In this document: in pieces, positions 13,601-25,340 of the stretch | Numbering within the stretch: the stretch's first letter is position 1 | How the letters are laid out: every line of letters starts with the position of its first letter | DNA from: Rostratula benghalensis | Lineage: Eukaryota; Chordata; Aves; Charadriiformes; Rostratulidae | DNA length: 64,000 nt | Direction: 5' to 3' | Assembly (NCBI GenBank): GCA_013399305.1 | Contig: VXAI01000114.1 | Span: 1,504,188 to 1,568,187, forward strand | Notes under the pieces: generated by a model | The model's input: only the letters and a program-made list of their open reading frames with translations | What the model was told of the DNA's origin: nothing | Databases searched by the model: none | Position numbers and translations under genes: made by a program

Positions 13601-14317
13601 TTTTTAACAGCGATTCTTCTGATGAATTAGCAAAATGTTTTCCTCCCAACTTGGTTTAGAAAATCTGTCTTTTATGGAAAACTCACACAAAATTTTCAGA
13701 ATTTGGAAAAAATTACTAGAGATTGCTAGTTACCAAGTCATTTCCCATAGTTCTCTCTCAGCTCTGACATCTGAGAGCCACGGCTGCAGGAAAAGCTCCC
13801 AAAACCTCTGGGTAAACTGAACCATAAGAGGCTAAGACTGTGACTAGCTGGAGTACAAGCCTCAGGAAGATGGGGATTCCATAATATTTATTCTCCTTCT
13901 CTTAATTTTCTTTCCTCCTCCTAGGCAATGAACCGACTATAAACCGAGAAGTACAGAAGAAGCATGAAAAGAAATAGGTTTTCTGATCTTTTTCTCCTTC
14001 AGAAATCTAACTATCTGCAAAAAACAGAAGAAAAAACAAAGCACAACATAAACGTCTTAGCATAAGAACAATGAGGTGGGATCAAACCAAAGATCTCAGG
14101 AGGAAATTCTGTAGGTGGCCAGACATTGCACTGTGCTGGCTCTAGGACAAACCAGAGAGAGAGGTTCTTAATGCCACTTAAGGACTTGCAAAGCCCCACG
14201 CAATCATTCGGTCACCAAAAGCTGATCTAAAGGTCACATAGGTTTAGTTAAGTGATGCCAAAGTATAACTAACTGCAATGCAGTTCAAATTGCAATAATT
14301 TTAGCTGCAATTTTTTT

Positions 14318-14318
14318 N
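14318..14318. other. Single ambiguous base
   Basis: One N inside a T-rich run, probably an uncertain homopolymer length. Confidence 0.99.
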
Positions 14319-17300
14319 TTTTGTATCCTGAAAGCTAATGAGTTGTTGGTCTTGCAGAAGCACAAGCAGATATGATTTCTGTAGAAATCTGAGTGGTATG
14401 TACAACGAGCAGTTCAAAACATGGCACTAAAACATATTAATGCGGAATTAAGCCATAGTTAAGGGCATGACATTCCTAGATGAAAGTTAACAGTATTTTT
14501 AAAATAGATTTCTTTAAAATTTCATAAAAGAAAATAAGCAGAAAATGTAAGTCAGCCCTAGAGTTGCTTTAGTTTCACTGGAGCTGTGGTATTAGTGACA
14601 TGAACAAAAGAATGGAATAATATGAAATAGTTAGCTGAAATACCAGAGGGAAGAGAAGTATATTTGAAAATTTCTGCTAGCAGTATCCAGTAATAAGTTT
14701 AGTAAGTAATTGTCTAAAACAGCCTTTTGGTTCTTCACAGATATTTTTTCAAGATCTGCTGTTTACTATTACTTACAGGCCTGGTGCTTCCTTTCAGACT
14801 TTCCATCTCGATCAGAGCTATATGAGACTCAGAGGGACTATGCAAACATGGATCTCAGTTCCAGACTAACTGATTTCACAACCTGAGCGTTCACTAGGCA
14901 TTTCACATTTGCATTGAACAGCAAACTTATAAGCATATCTTCATCCGAACCATACAATTATTAAAGTTTCTGAAACAAAACAAGACACCCTCCTCCCCAA
15001 CCTTATGAAACAACAGGTGACTCCTACTGTATTTAAAGAATTGCAAGAGCAATTGACTTTTCCACAACTTTTAGTGGATTCTTCTTGTTGACATTGCAAA
15101 CCTGTCTATAGACATAATATCCGCGTATAGTATACAACACTAGATGGATTGACTAGGTCTGTCTACAGAAAATAAGCATTTATAGGCACACAGATCCAAA
15201 CACAGACATGCATTCGCACATTTCTATTTCCTACTGGCTCCAAAATTTATTATGTCACAGAGGAATTACTGCAAAAATTCTGCTATCAGCCAGGACTTGA
15301 TTACCAAGCAAGGGCAGAATTTATAGCCTCCTGATCCTATATTCCTCCTATCTGAGTACGTGTCAACTTTAGCTTAAAAAAAATAATAAAAAATTACTGG
15401 TTACTGTTATCATTGTTGCATCTGTTAGCTAAGCTTAGCAGGACACAAGGAAGAAGATATATTAGAAAAAAATTCAGCCAGAAAGGGGGTCATAATAATA
15501 CACAACATGTAGATTTGTACAAAAGTATATCTATTCTATAGATTTAAAAGGAGTCCAGAATCTGTAAACACAAACACATATGTATTTACCCACATATCAC
15601 TGAAACACAGCCGTGTTGCAATTAGGATCTGCAGCTACCAAGAATCAATACCAAAATTTACAAATATTTAAGAAAGAGTTAAGATTAGTTTCTACAAAAA
15701 CTGAAATACATTTTGTAAAGTTGCTCTGGGCTGCTCTATGACAAGAGCATCAAGCCTTCCTGTTTCCAAGCTGAAGTAAGGTGTGATACAATACAACAGC
15801 AAAAAATTATTAGAAGCAGATAGCAGTAGTTTTTAACCTATGACAGGAAGATGCTCCAGTATGATCTTTTACCACAACTTCTTACATAAAGGTGGTCGAG
15901 TCACTGTTTAAAAATTCAGGCTTTCAATCCTAGATTCAAGCTGGTCTTTGGAAGTACAAAAACTTGGGACCTACCACATGATAAAATGAAAAGTTTTGGC
16001 AATAGGAACTGGTTAATTAAGAAGAAACTGTATTTTCATTATGTATTAATAGAAATTTAACTGCTGATAAGAAAATCTACCTTAGGTGAGATTCTTCCAT
16101 GCCTCCACATCACCATAATGACCGTGTTAGAATTACTCAAGTAGAGAGCAAGCAATCTGAAATCATTCATTAAGACAAATGACTACAACCTTCTGCCTAA
16201 ATTCATTCCAATTTCACTCCTTACTACATAAATTATTCCACTGCTTTCATTGCAATTAATGAGTCAGTTATCAGCCAGTATGAGTGAAAAGGGAAGAATC
16301 AGGCCCCATACAGCCCACAGGAGACAGATTCTCAACAGTTGTTCTAAGCATTCTTTTGTCCTCTTTGCCAAAGTTTGGCAGCAATCTTTCAGTGTATTTC
16401 TTTGAGATATTTTATATGAATGAGATGCAGAATTTTCTGGCTCACAGTCTGGAATCTTCTCCACTAGATCTTGGAAAGAATTAACACAGTGATCAATGAA
16501 TGTTTTCCAGTTTTAGTTTATGTCATTAAAACAGCCTACTGTGATGAACCAGTCTGTGGGTTCAGTTTCAGTTTTATCTGACTGACAAACTACACTCTGA
16601 CTTCAGTAATTCAGGCTATACTTGCAAAATATAAAGCTCAGGATCCAGACCTTTCCTCTGTTCCCCTCCTCTACCTTCTCTGCTAAATTTTGTTGTCCTT
16701 CTCAAAAGAGATTTTATCCTTTCATTTGTTATTTTCCATTTATGTGCAGCCCTTCATTCAGCCTGAAGTTCAGAAGGTAGTCCTCCCTTCGTATTGAAAT
16801 TAAAATTCAATTGAATAAATTTAAGCAAGAACAGAAACACCTTAACAATGTCTTCAGATGTTTCATTCTTTATCAAGGAGAAAAAAATATTAATAGGAGT
16901 TCTAGGCAGAAACTGTACTCTGCTTCCATCATGAAGAACTCCAGCCTCTCCCTGATTTTCTAGGCTGTGCAAATGAGTGACAGCTACAGCAGCCTTTTGC
17001 TTCCTGTTGTATTTTGGAACGGGTGAAATATTTCAGTTACGCTGTATGGCCAGATTGGAGTCACCCGCCAAGACAGGAAGGAGTGGCATATCTTGAGGGC
17101 AGGTTTCCCTAGGAATTTAATGGGGTACCTGGTGCAGTTCTAAGTGGCCACTCTCTCTTAATAAACCAGTCCCATGTTACATATGGGATTCTGGATCTAT
17201 TTTGCAGAGTTTTCAGAAATGGCAAAGAGAAATGGTTTCAGCAGGAGATAATGGGCTTTATGACTTTTCCCAAATTATTCCCCTTTTTAGTAGCCATCAT

Positions 17301-17391
17301 CTTGTCGGGTGACATCTGGAATGATTAGAGGATGATATTTTAGACTGACAACTGGGCTGTCATTCACACTGTCAGTCAGCAAACATCCAGG

Positions 17392-17418
17392 TTGCCCAGG
17401 GTTACAAAGCTAGTTTGT
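17392..17418 (-). mobile_element. Possible MIR-like SINE scrap
   Basis: TTGCCCAGGGTTACAAAGCT followed by AGTTTGTG matches the reverse-complement MIR core phrase 'ttgcccagggtcacacagctagt' at all but a few positions. The match is short, so a chance resemblance cannot be excluded. Confidence 0.35.
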
Positions 17419-19516
17419 GCCTTTGTCCTGTAGTATTTAGTGCTGCTGATTCTTTACCTTGATTTCAGATGAAGCGGTTCTGACAGCCAGCGCCAGAGGC
17501 AGGCAGAGAGCTCATGTTGATGGCGGGAGTCCCGTGGTGCCTTTGTGTGCGACAGTTTTAGCGCTTCTGTGGCAGCCCATCAGGCAGGACATAACCCTGG
17601 AGTATTAGGGTGGGTCTAGTAAGTTCATCTGCTTTCAGAAAATAGAAGGCCAATGCTTGTCTATGCCCTGGGAACACATCTAATTATGAATGGGAGCTTT
17701 CTCACACAACCCAGTTCTCTGCAAAATTATTACCTAAAGCAGACCAGAAAACCAATCAGCCCAAAGCAGCCTTGGGGCTGTGAGGATGAGCAGTCCCTGT
17801 GTTTTCCTCAGCATGCAAGAGCACCCTCGCCAAATTATCAGCAAGAATAAATGTCCTCCACAGCAACAACTTCATGTTGCTCAGCCACCCCCTGATACGC
17901 AGTCTAAACTCCTTCCCACTCACTCACTGTCTGTGTGCAGCCCTGATCAAAACAAAGGCTCTGCTTTTAAAGTTTCAGTTTAGGAACCCAGCTTTGGGCA
18001 CCAAAAGGGAAAAATAACCTGCAATTGTCAGAGAACTCGAAGCAGTGTTATGAGCATGTACCAGCTCTGATACTCAAGCCCTAGAACATGTTAATCAGAA
18101 AACCAAGAATGGAAGCACCGAAGACAGCGGCCCTGCATTTCTCTGTGCCTCAAAATATTTTAACGCAGAAATAACAGACAAGCAAATGGGATATTTGAAC
18201 AACCTAATAAATTTTAACTAATAAACTAGCTGACATATTAAGATAAGGAATAATTAAGGTCCAGTTTATTACCATTGAGGAGGTAATTTTGGTTCCAGAC
18301 AGATAAGAGTTCCAGTCATCCTAGTGCGCTGTGTTTCACATGCCAGTTCAAAACTCACATGTCTATGACATCCGGCTTCTGCAAACAGGCTCGCAGCCTT
18401 GTTCCTCAGAAAACATAAAATGAAAGAGTGGTCAAGGCAATTTTGCTTAAAAATTCAATAAAAATGCCTTAAAACACTGGCAGAAGCTGCATTGCCTTAA
18501 GGCAAGGAGATCCTTCAGTAACGTTTTTAGCTAATATTTCTGAAGCACGCCAAAAAGTAATAAAATTTCAGAAACAAGTTGGAGAAAAAGGATGGCTATT
18601 TTTGTCTGGTGTATGCGTCTGATAGCATAATGCCTCTACGCAGGGCTGTATTCTGCCTCCTGTGTGCCTCATTCCTGGTGTGTAACCAGAAGACGCTTTC
18701 CAGTTACAGCATCAGAGAAGCTGAAATTGGAACGAAAGAAGCATGTAGATATGTGTGGACACGGTGTGAAAACAAAAGGAGAAAAAAAGGCTGTTTGAAG
18801 CATATTTTGGTAGCATTGTTCTAGAGCTCAAACCAACACCCTTCTACAGAGCAATAGGAAAGCAAATAAATCACTATAATTTATTTATACTAACTTTTTA
18901 AATAGTTCACTCTGATTCTTTTCGAGTAGCATCTCACAAACCTGGTTGTTAAGTACAAATTAAAAGTATTCAAGAGGTAATATTTGTAAGGCACTTTTGC
19001 ATCCACAGATGAATGCTGCTGTATAATATGAACATTGACATATTTGACAAGGCAACAGAGTTAAGTGTGATACAGAGTCAGACTAAAGATTTTTTTCTTG
19101 TCTGAAAAGCCCTTGTTTTGTTACTAATATTAGAGCTACAGAGGCCTATTTGACAAAAAGCACCTCCTAATTTGAGAGCTGTAGCTCTTAAGCTCCATAG
19201 TAGCAGCTATTTACCTGGTTGGCTCACTCTTCACAAAATGTGCCCATTAAGCTCAGGGTGTAAAGCCAAAAAAAAAAAAAACACAAAAAAACCCAGCCAC
19301 TCTACTGAGCATGACTGAACAAGGGACTGTGCTGGTATGTGTTCGATACCAGAAGAGGAATAGGAGATAAACCTTAGGGTATAGGACAGAAGTTTACATG
19401 TTCCATTTAGAACAACATGGAAAGCTGTTATTGGCTTTATTGAGAATAATTCATAGTAGCACAAATTCTCTATGGTTGCAGGTGTTTGGAGGGTTTGCCC
19501 CAAGGGAAGCTTTATG

Positions 19517-19540
19517 ATATATATACATACATACATATAC
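19517..19540. repeat. Short (AT/ATAC)n microsatellite
   Basis: An ATATATACATACATACATAT-type stretch of about two dozen bases. It is likely to be length-variable. Confidence 0.85.
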
Positions 19541-22309
19541 ACCACCAGTTTATGTCAAGGGAATTTATGTACGTATTCTCAATAGAGTAAATTTTAGCCC
19601 TTTTCTTGTTCACTGAAGTTATACAAGCATTTTCCTAGCTTGGCAGGGCAAAATTAAATTGGGCAACGTTCTGTGTGTGTTTGATGTCTGCTAAATGAAG
19701 TGAGCTTCCAATTCGTCATATTTACTCAAGCTCACTCAACTCTAGTAAAAATTAAAATGTTCCAGTTAATTTAACGAGATAATTTAGCTCTCTCAAATCT
19801 TTCTTGCTCTCCATTTGTTGCTGTTTAGAAGTCGGGGGTATGTGCTGCCATGTAATCCTTTGGACAGCTCTGAGAGCTTAATAGCAGACATTTTAGACAC
19901 GGGACTGACATTGTGTTTAATCCAAGCAGGTCCCTGAGCTACCATTGGTGAGGGAAAGTCTTGGATCAGGCCCCTTGGATTCATTATTTAAGGAAAAGGT
20001 ATTACACAGAACCCCCATAGAATATTTAGGAAAGAATCAGAGTAGCTAAGGTAGCAGTTGGAAAGTGAAAAGTAAAAAATTGCCACTTCGAGTAACTTGG
20101 GTACAAATAGAAAGTAGGCAAGAGCTCCAAGAACCAAAGTAATCAAAGTATCCACACATAAAGCTCTTTATGCTCTATACTTGGAAACAACAACTCTGTC
20201 TTGAGATGAATGTCTGCCTTAAACTTGTGGTTCTATTTTATTCCAATACAGACAAGAAAGCCAAAATGTCATGCAACATCAGTGGTACATATGTGAGAAA
20301 GTCTATGAAAGTTAATAAAATGAATCAGGACTGAGATTTAAGATTGGCCATAGCTGTAACACTGAGATTTACTCACACGAACTTGTAATGTTGTGTCTCT
20401 GCAAATGAGCATCATTGAACATTATCTTTGGGCTTGAGCACTGAAAAGACAAAAAGGCATAGGATCTACCAAGTTTGGAAATCCTCTCAGTACCAAAAGG
20501 AAGGACACTCAGCAGTCTAAGTGATGGGCAGCAGCATTGAAATGTCTTCTATAGAACAGGTCCTCAAAGTACCAATGTGCCAGATTGCAGACAATATAAA
20601 AAAATAATCTACTCTCCCATTCATTTGAGGCTACTCTAAGAATCAGGGGTACAACAAGTGTTACTTTTACTGGCTGGTTATATTGAATCACAGTCTGCTG
20701 CTGGTGATCCTGCTCTACAAATCACAAGTTTCTCTACAAACATCTCAAACTGTAGGGATGAAGGGATAGAACAGTGGATTGTACACAGACTTTCTTCTCC
20801 TCAGAGGAGACAGGTTGTTTATAATCTGGATCACATATGCCTTTGCAGAAGCTGGAAGACCACAGATGCGAGGTGTTGGTGCTTACTGCACCAAAAACAC
20901 TAGCGCACTTAAAATAGCAGTCCTACTCTTCATGAAGGATATAGGAAACCTAGAGAGGTCAGCCTCATAATAAAGTTTGATGTTTACAGCTAAGCAAAAC
21001 TATTTTCAGTCTCATATGCAGATGCCTTCATTCTGCTTTCAGTCTTTTTACAACTTTCTATGAAACTGTGGAAAGCACAGTCACATTTTGATAAAAATTC
21101 CTTAAGCATTGTAGCAGCCTGGCAATATTCAGTATACCCTGAAGAACATGTGGACAGATGAACTGCAAAAAGCCAGTATAGAAATGCAGAGCAATTTAAT
21201 CAAAATGGTGCTGGGGACTTCAGTAAAATTACAGCTATGTGCCACTCTTGCTGCAGAATCAAAAGCAATGCAGAATGCACCTGGTTTCATTGTGCAAACC
21301 TTGGCATAGGTTTGCGAAGAGGTTTGCAGTCCTATCCAAAAACCTGGGAAAAGCCTTAGGGTTTTAAAAGAAAACCAGGAGCTGCTAGATATTTTCAACA
21401 GCCAAGGATGGCTATGGTTCACCCTTGGAGAGCTCTAAACTAGATGGGTGGAGAGGTACAATGAAAAGTAATATATCTTAATATACAAGTATATATTGGT
21501 TTTTCAGTGGTTTGTTTTGTTTTTTTTTTTTTCTTCTTGTAGCGAACCTTAAAACATTTTCACTAACATCCCATTCAGAAAGACAGATGACACAAACATC
21601 ACTAATGGTAGTATTGAATTGCAGTAATAAACCAGCAAACATGATGCAAGAATATAATGGTAAAAATAAAAATATCATTAAACAGCTCCATCAATGATAA
21701 AGCTGTTTCAAAAATACAGTATTGTTCCTGATCACTTTTGAGCAAAAAAGATAATGCAAACATAAATGGGGAGATGATGAAAAAGTTAATTAAGAATAGC
21801 CAAGAATCTAAAAAAATAAATAAATTCAAAATCAACCCTCACCTGAAGTTGAAAGCACGGGGTTATTTACATTAGAAAGGAGACACATAAGAAAGGCATG
21901 ATCCAAGCACGAACAGTGAATAGCTGGGAAAGGTTTAAAGCTTCACCTAAGAACAAGGGATTTACTGAAATGAAAAGATGACAAATGCAACAATGATAAA
22001 AAGAAACTTATTATTTTCATTTCATAATTAAAATATGTTAGAGAGCCAAATATTTTTTTTCAGTTTCCCATTGTATAGTGTAATGTAGTAAAAAAGGACG
22101 CATTAAAATATCTATAACAATATCAACAAATGTTATAAATCTAACAAAGTTTTTTCAGATAAAGTAAAATATTTCATTTAAACTTTGATGTATTGATTCA
22201 CCTTTTTTCATTGTATCATATATTAGGTAAAAGTTAAAAAGAAACAGTCAAGTGCTATCAAAGCAAAGTGTGTCAGTGACCAGGAATTAACATTTTCTAC
22301 CAAAAAAAC

Positions 22310-22357
22310 GGAACTGGGAATTTTTGAGAAATGGGAACTGGAAATTCTTGAGAATTT
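22310..22357. repeat. Two imperfect 24-bp tandem copies
   Basis: The 24-base unit beginning GGAACTGGGAATTTTTGAGA at 22310 is repeated immediately at 22334 with 20 of 24 positions identical. It is a local tandem duplication just upstream of the CR1 insertion, with no wider array. Confidence 0.7.
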
Positions 22358-22870
22358 TTTATCTTCACTTTTCTATGTAATTTCTTGCAGAATGGAAATT
22401 CTCATTTTCAACTCATTTGAGCTCATCAACACCAGATTTCTTTGACAGCAAGAATTTACCACATTGAAACTTTGTAGAAAGTAAAGAATATCCACAATGA
22501 ACAGACCAAATAAGAATTAATATTTTGTAAAGACTGTTAAATCTCTGGGACTTTCCCTAACTTCAGACTTGGTTCCTGGGGTGATTCACTGTGTTTAGCT
22601 ATTAAAAGGTTTTCATACCGTCTTCCGTAGCACCTGTGGGAAGAAAGTCATGGGGCTAGAAGGAGCTCCAAGTGGTGGAGTTTCTGTGTTAGCAATGCAA
22701 AGGGCTCAAGGCCTGGCCAGACCAGCTCCCCAGGTATGCACCACTGATGGGAATTCATGAAATCAGGACTTCAACATGTCTTTTCTATGAACATTAGGGA
22801 AACTGCTTCCTAGAATGCTGCTAAAGCCTTGCAGCTTGAATGGAAGAGACAGCTGATATCAAAGAAATCT

Positions 22871-23370
22871 CAGAATCACAGAATTATTACTGTTGGAAAG
22901 GACTTCTGAGATCACCAAGTCCAATCACATACAAAATTCACTCCATATAATCTCAGCCAACAGAGTATGCCCTAAAGTGCCACATCTACTCATTTCTTAA
23001 ATAGCTTCAGGGATGGTAACTCAAACACCTCCCTGGGCAGATCGTTCCAGTACCTCATCACTCTTTCAGTAGAGTAATTCTTCCTAATATCCAGTCTAAA
23101 CCTTCCCTGCTGCAACTTCAGACCATCTTCTCTGGTCCTGTATTTATTCACTAGGGAGAAGAGACCAACACCCCCTTCTCTACAACCTCCTTTCAGGCAG
23201 TTGTAGAGGGCACAATGAGGTCTCCCCACAGCCTCCTCCAAACTAAACATGCCCAGTTCCCTCAGCCCCTCAGCCTTTCCTCATATGACTTGCTCTCTAG
23301 ACCCCTCATGAGCTTGGTAGCTTTCCTCTAGATATGCTCCAGCACTTCAACATCCTTCTTGTAGTAGGGA
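22871..23370 (-). mobile_element. CR1 LINE, 5'-truncated 3' end
   Basis: This is the 3' end of a Chicken Repeat 1 (CR1) non-LTR retrotransposon. Read on the minus strand it starts inside the reverse-transcriptase ORF2, passes through a short 3' tail and finishes with two copies of the CR1 terminal octamer (ATTCTGTG then ATTCTGAG, lying at about 22869-22884 on the plus strand). The plus strand shows the usual reverse-complement CR1 wording, for example CTCCCTGGGCAG near 23030, TTCTTCCTAATATCCAGTCT near 23080 and TCCTTCTTGTAGTAGGG at the upstream edge. Only about 500 bp of a roughly 4.5-kb element remains, the usual result of incomplete reverse transcription. It has no poly-A and no obvious target-site duplication, as is normal for CR1. 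Divergence looks considerable, so the insertion is old and inactive. The exact 5' breakpoint and subfamily are uncertain. Confidence 0.93.
22990..23250 (-). pseudogene. CR1 ORF2 C-terminal remnant (reverse transcriptase protein)
   Basis: An 86-codon open frame inside the CR1 copy encodes the extreme C-terminus of the ORF2 endonuclease/reverse-transcriptase polyprotein. The recognisable part is the LINE C-terminal signature: a [10 protein letters not shown] stretch, then [15 protein letters not shown] and a following SLKLFKK, which is conserved across CR1/Jockey-type elements. The catalytic reverse-transcriptase and endonuclease domains are absent. The frame ends at a TGA; the codons beyond it still read as CR1-like sequence (VDVAL) before a TAG, so the TGA and TAG look like decayed arginine codons rather than the original end. 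The apparent ATG is internal and not a real start. It is not expected to make a functional product. Confidence 0.85.
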
Positions 23371-24104
23371 AAATTTGGCAAAATGCTATCCTTTTTGTAC
23401 CCTAGAACTCAAATCTGGTAACAAAAATGAGAGAATGAAACTGGAGCCAGAAGTGGAGACAGCAGAATAAAATACAATTTCAGTTCCTTTCAGGCTGAAA
23501 AAAAGCTATTGTTTGGCCCCTATGCTGAAGATGGAAAAAGCACACATGTGCACCAAGTTCATAGACTGAGCATTACTTGCAGCTCTTTCAGATGATGAAA
23601 AACGCAGATGAGGTTGATAAGACGACTCAGGGGTTTCTTCTGGGTGCTGCAGCATGAAGAGGTTGCCTTTCATACAGGACAGAAAGTCAAATTAGGTCCA
23701 TGTGACTGCTCAAAATTCATTAGAATGACCTTAGTTAAGCTTTGCTTCCATGCACACTATGGTATATGATAATATAGCCTGGAGCAACAGCAGTAGTGGT
23801 GGTGGCACTTTCTGAAATATTTCCACTACTTGAAAGCCGTTGGATTTGTTAAAACTTCTAAAAGGATTATAACAGGATGAACTGGGTTTTTTCCTTTTAC
23901 TTTCTCCAAGCCAGTATAATAATATTACACAGAGCTTTTCATCTTCAAAGATCTTTACAAATCTTAGCAATTCACAGTAACAGTTATAAAAATATAATAA
24001 AACTCGTTTTTGCTGTCTTGCTAATTTTTTCTTATTATTTTCTTCTTATTTTTTCTTATTATTTGTAAGAATTAACTTTAAATAGCAATAACTTCTTTAA
24101 CTGG
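23371..24104. other. Gene-free DNA between CR1 and gap
   Basis: Nothing is recognised except the low-complexity tract at 24024-24065. The CR1 may extend a little into the first bases here in a form too diverged to read. Confidence 0.55.
24024..24065. repeat. TTATT/TTCTT-rich low-complexity tract
   Basis: Repeated CTTATTATTTTCTTCTTATT-like wording about 40 bases before the first assembly gap. The low complexity may have contributed to the gap. Confidence 0.8.
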
Positions 24105-24221
24105 NNNNNNNNNNNNNNNNNNNNNNNNNNNNNNNNNNNNNNNNNNNNNNNNNNNNNNNNNNNNNNNNNNNNNNNNNNNNNNNNNNNNNNNNNNNNNNNN
24201 NNNNNNNNNNNNNNNNNNNNN
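24105..24221. other. Assembly gap (117 N)
   Basis: A run of 117 undetermined bases. What lies here, and whether the length is measured, cannot be told. Confidence 0.99.
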
Positions 24222-24558
24222 TCCCTGCTATTCCAATAGAAGATGACAGCACTTTTCTCCTTCCACTACAGATAGTTAATTCATTGCTCTTTTATTATTT
24301 AAACCACAAGCAGGAATAACATTGGAACATGTATTACCAAAGAAATCATCTTACCAAGTATAACCATATCTAATATCTCTGGCATATAAGAATACTAAGA
24401 AGTAATTTTATTATTCCCCTTTCCTTTTCTAAGCAGTTGCTCTAATAATGTATAAAACATTCCCACAACTTTCAAGTCCCTGCTGTACAACCAGGTAATT
24501 TTTCTACTCAACACTAAAGGTCTATGGTTGCCAACTGGAGCAAATGCCCTCTGCTCTT

Positions 24559-24607
24559 GCTTACTTCAATGGATGCTGAAGGCTCCCACCAACCGACAGG
24601 CCTGACT
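24559..24607. mobile_element. Ancient amniote repeat scrap (ACTTCAATGG type)
   Basis: TTACTTCAATGGATGCTGAA followed by a gapped match to 'ggcactcagcacctgacaggatcgggcc' is the wording of an old amniote repeat in which 'gacttcaatgggagctgaagg' is diagnostic. About 50 bp is recognisable. Class unknown. Confidence 0.35.
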
Positions 24608-24954
24608 CTTCTGGGCTTTACTTCACATCAAAAAAATACATTACACAACACAAGGTGTTTCTCAGAGCAAGGAAAGGTATCTGCATCCAGGGCTTGATGA
24701 AGCAGTTCTGTGCACCTGAAGACTCACAGGCACCTTTGCCCACTTATTCCCAACAGCACGTGGGAAGCTCAAAGACTGCTAGCTTGCTCCTGGAGACCTT
24801 ACCGATGCAAAACTCCTATTGAAGCTGGAGCACTTTCTGCTCCCAGCACTATTACGAGTGTCCCAGTTTGAACAGTCTAATAATACTTAGCAATAACTTC
24901 TTTGAAGCGAGAGAAGGGGTCAGGCTTTTGATGGTCCTAAACCATTTCCTAACT

Positions 24955-25000
24955 GGGGCCTAATTCTGCACACTTTTCTCACACTGAGTAGCACTTAGCT
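24955..25000. mobile_element. Ancient amniote repeat scrap (GGCCTAATTCTGCAC type)
   Basis: GGGGCCTAATTCTGCACAC and CACTGAGTAGCACTTA match the recurrent phrases 'gggcctgattctgcac' and 'ctgagtagcaccttac' of an ancient amniote repeat. It lies about 350 bp from the 24559 scrap, in a short cluster of such remnants. Confidence 0.45.
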
Positions 25001-25260
25001 GTCACAGTGATGCCAAGGTGACAGCTTGCACAGAACTGTTATTGCAGAGGCAGAAAAAGAAAATGTACAAATTAAGTTTACACATAAAAAGAAATGGGCA
25101 GTGATCAAATACCCGAGTCTTAAACATCACTCGGTCATTCTTCTGTCTCAGCTTGCTCCACAGTCAGAGTGCATTTCACACCATCAAACTCACCTTTGCA
25201 CAAGAGTCCAAACAGGTCCCATGAACATTTCATAAACGTTAGAATTCCTGCTCTTGAGAG

Positions 25261-25340
25261 AAGGAAACTGAGGCAACTCCTCCTCCAAAGCAAGTGGAGT
25301 TAGACCAGAGGGGAAAGAGGCAGGAGCTCCTGGCTTCTGG
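25261..25340 (-). mobile_element. Possible MIR-type SINE remnant
   Basis: AAGGAAACTGAGGCAAC at the left and AGGCAGGAGCTCCTGGCTTC at the right stand in the same order and roughly the same distance as 'gaaactgaggca' and 'aacccaggagtcctggctcc' in reverse-complement MIR-type SINEs of amniotes. The middle is poorly matched. Confidence 0.4.

Larger units (their letters stand above)
8071..22870. other. Gene-free unique DNA
   Basis: Only short open frames without family resemblance are present, for example two overlapping minus-strand frames at 10792-11257 and three overlapping frames at 17653-18017, a pattern of chance rather than coding. A slightly more GC-rich patch lies at 17480-17600, not dense enough in CG for a CpG island. 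ATCAGGCCCC words near 16300 and 19965 may be tails of ancient amniote repeats, but are too short to call. Confidence 0.6.

Noticed and set aside
21110..21440. Plus frame of about 100 codons interrupted by one TAG, with protein-like wording
   Set aside because: No family recognised and the opposite strand is open over the same region, so coding is not favoured.
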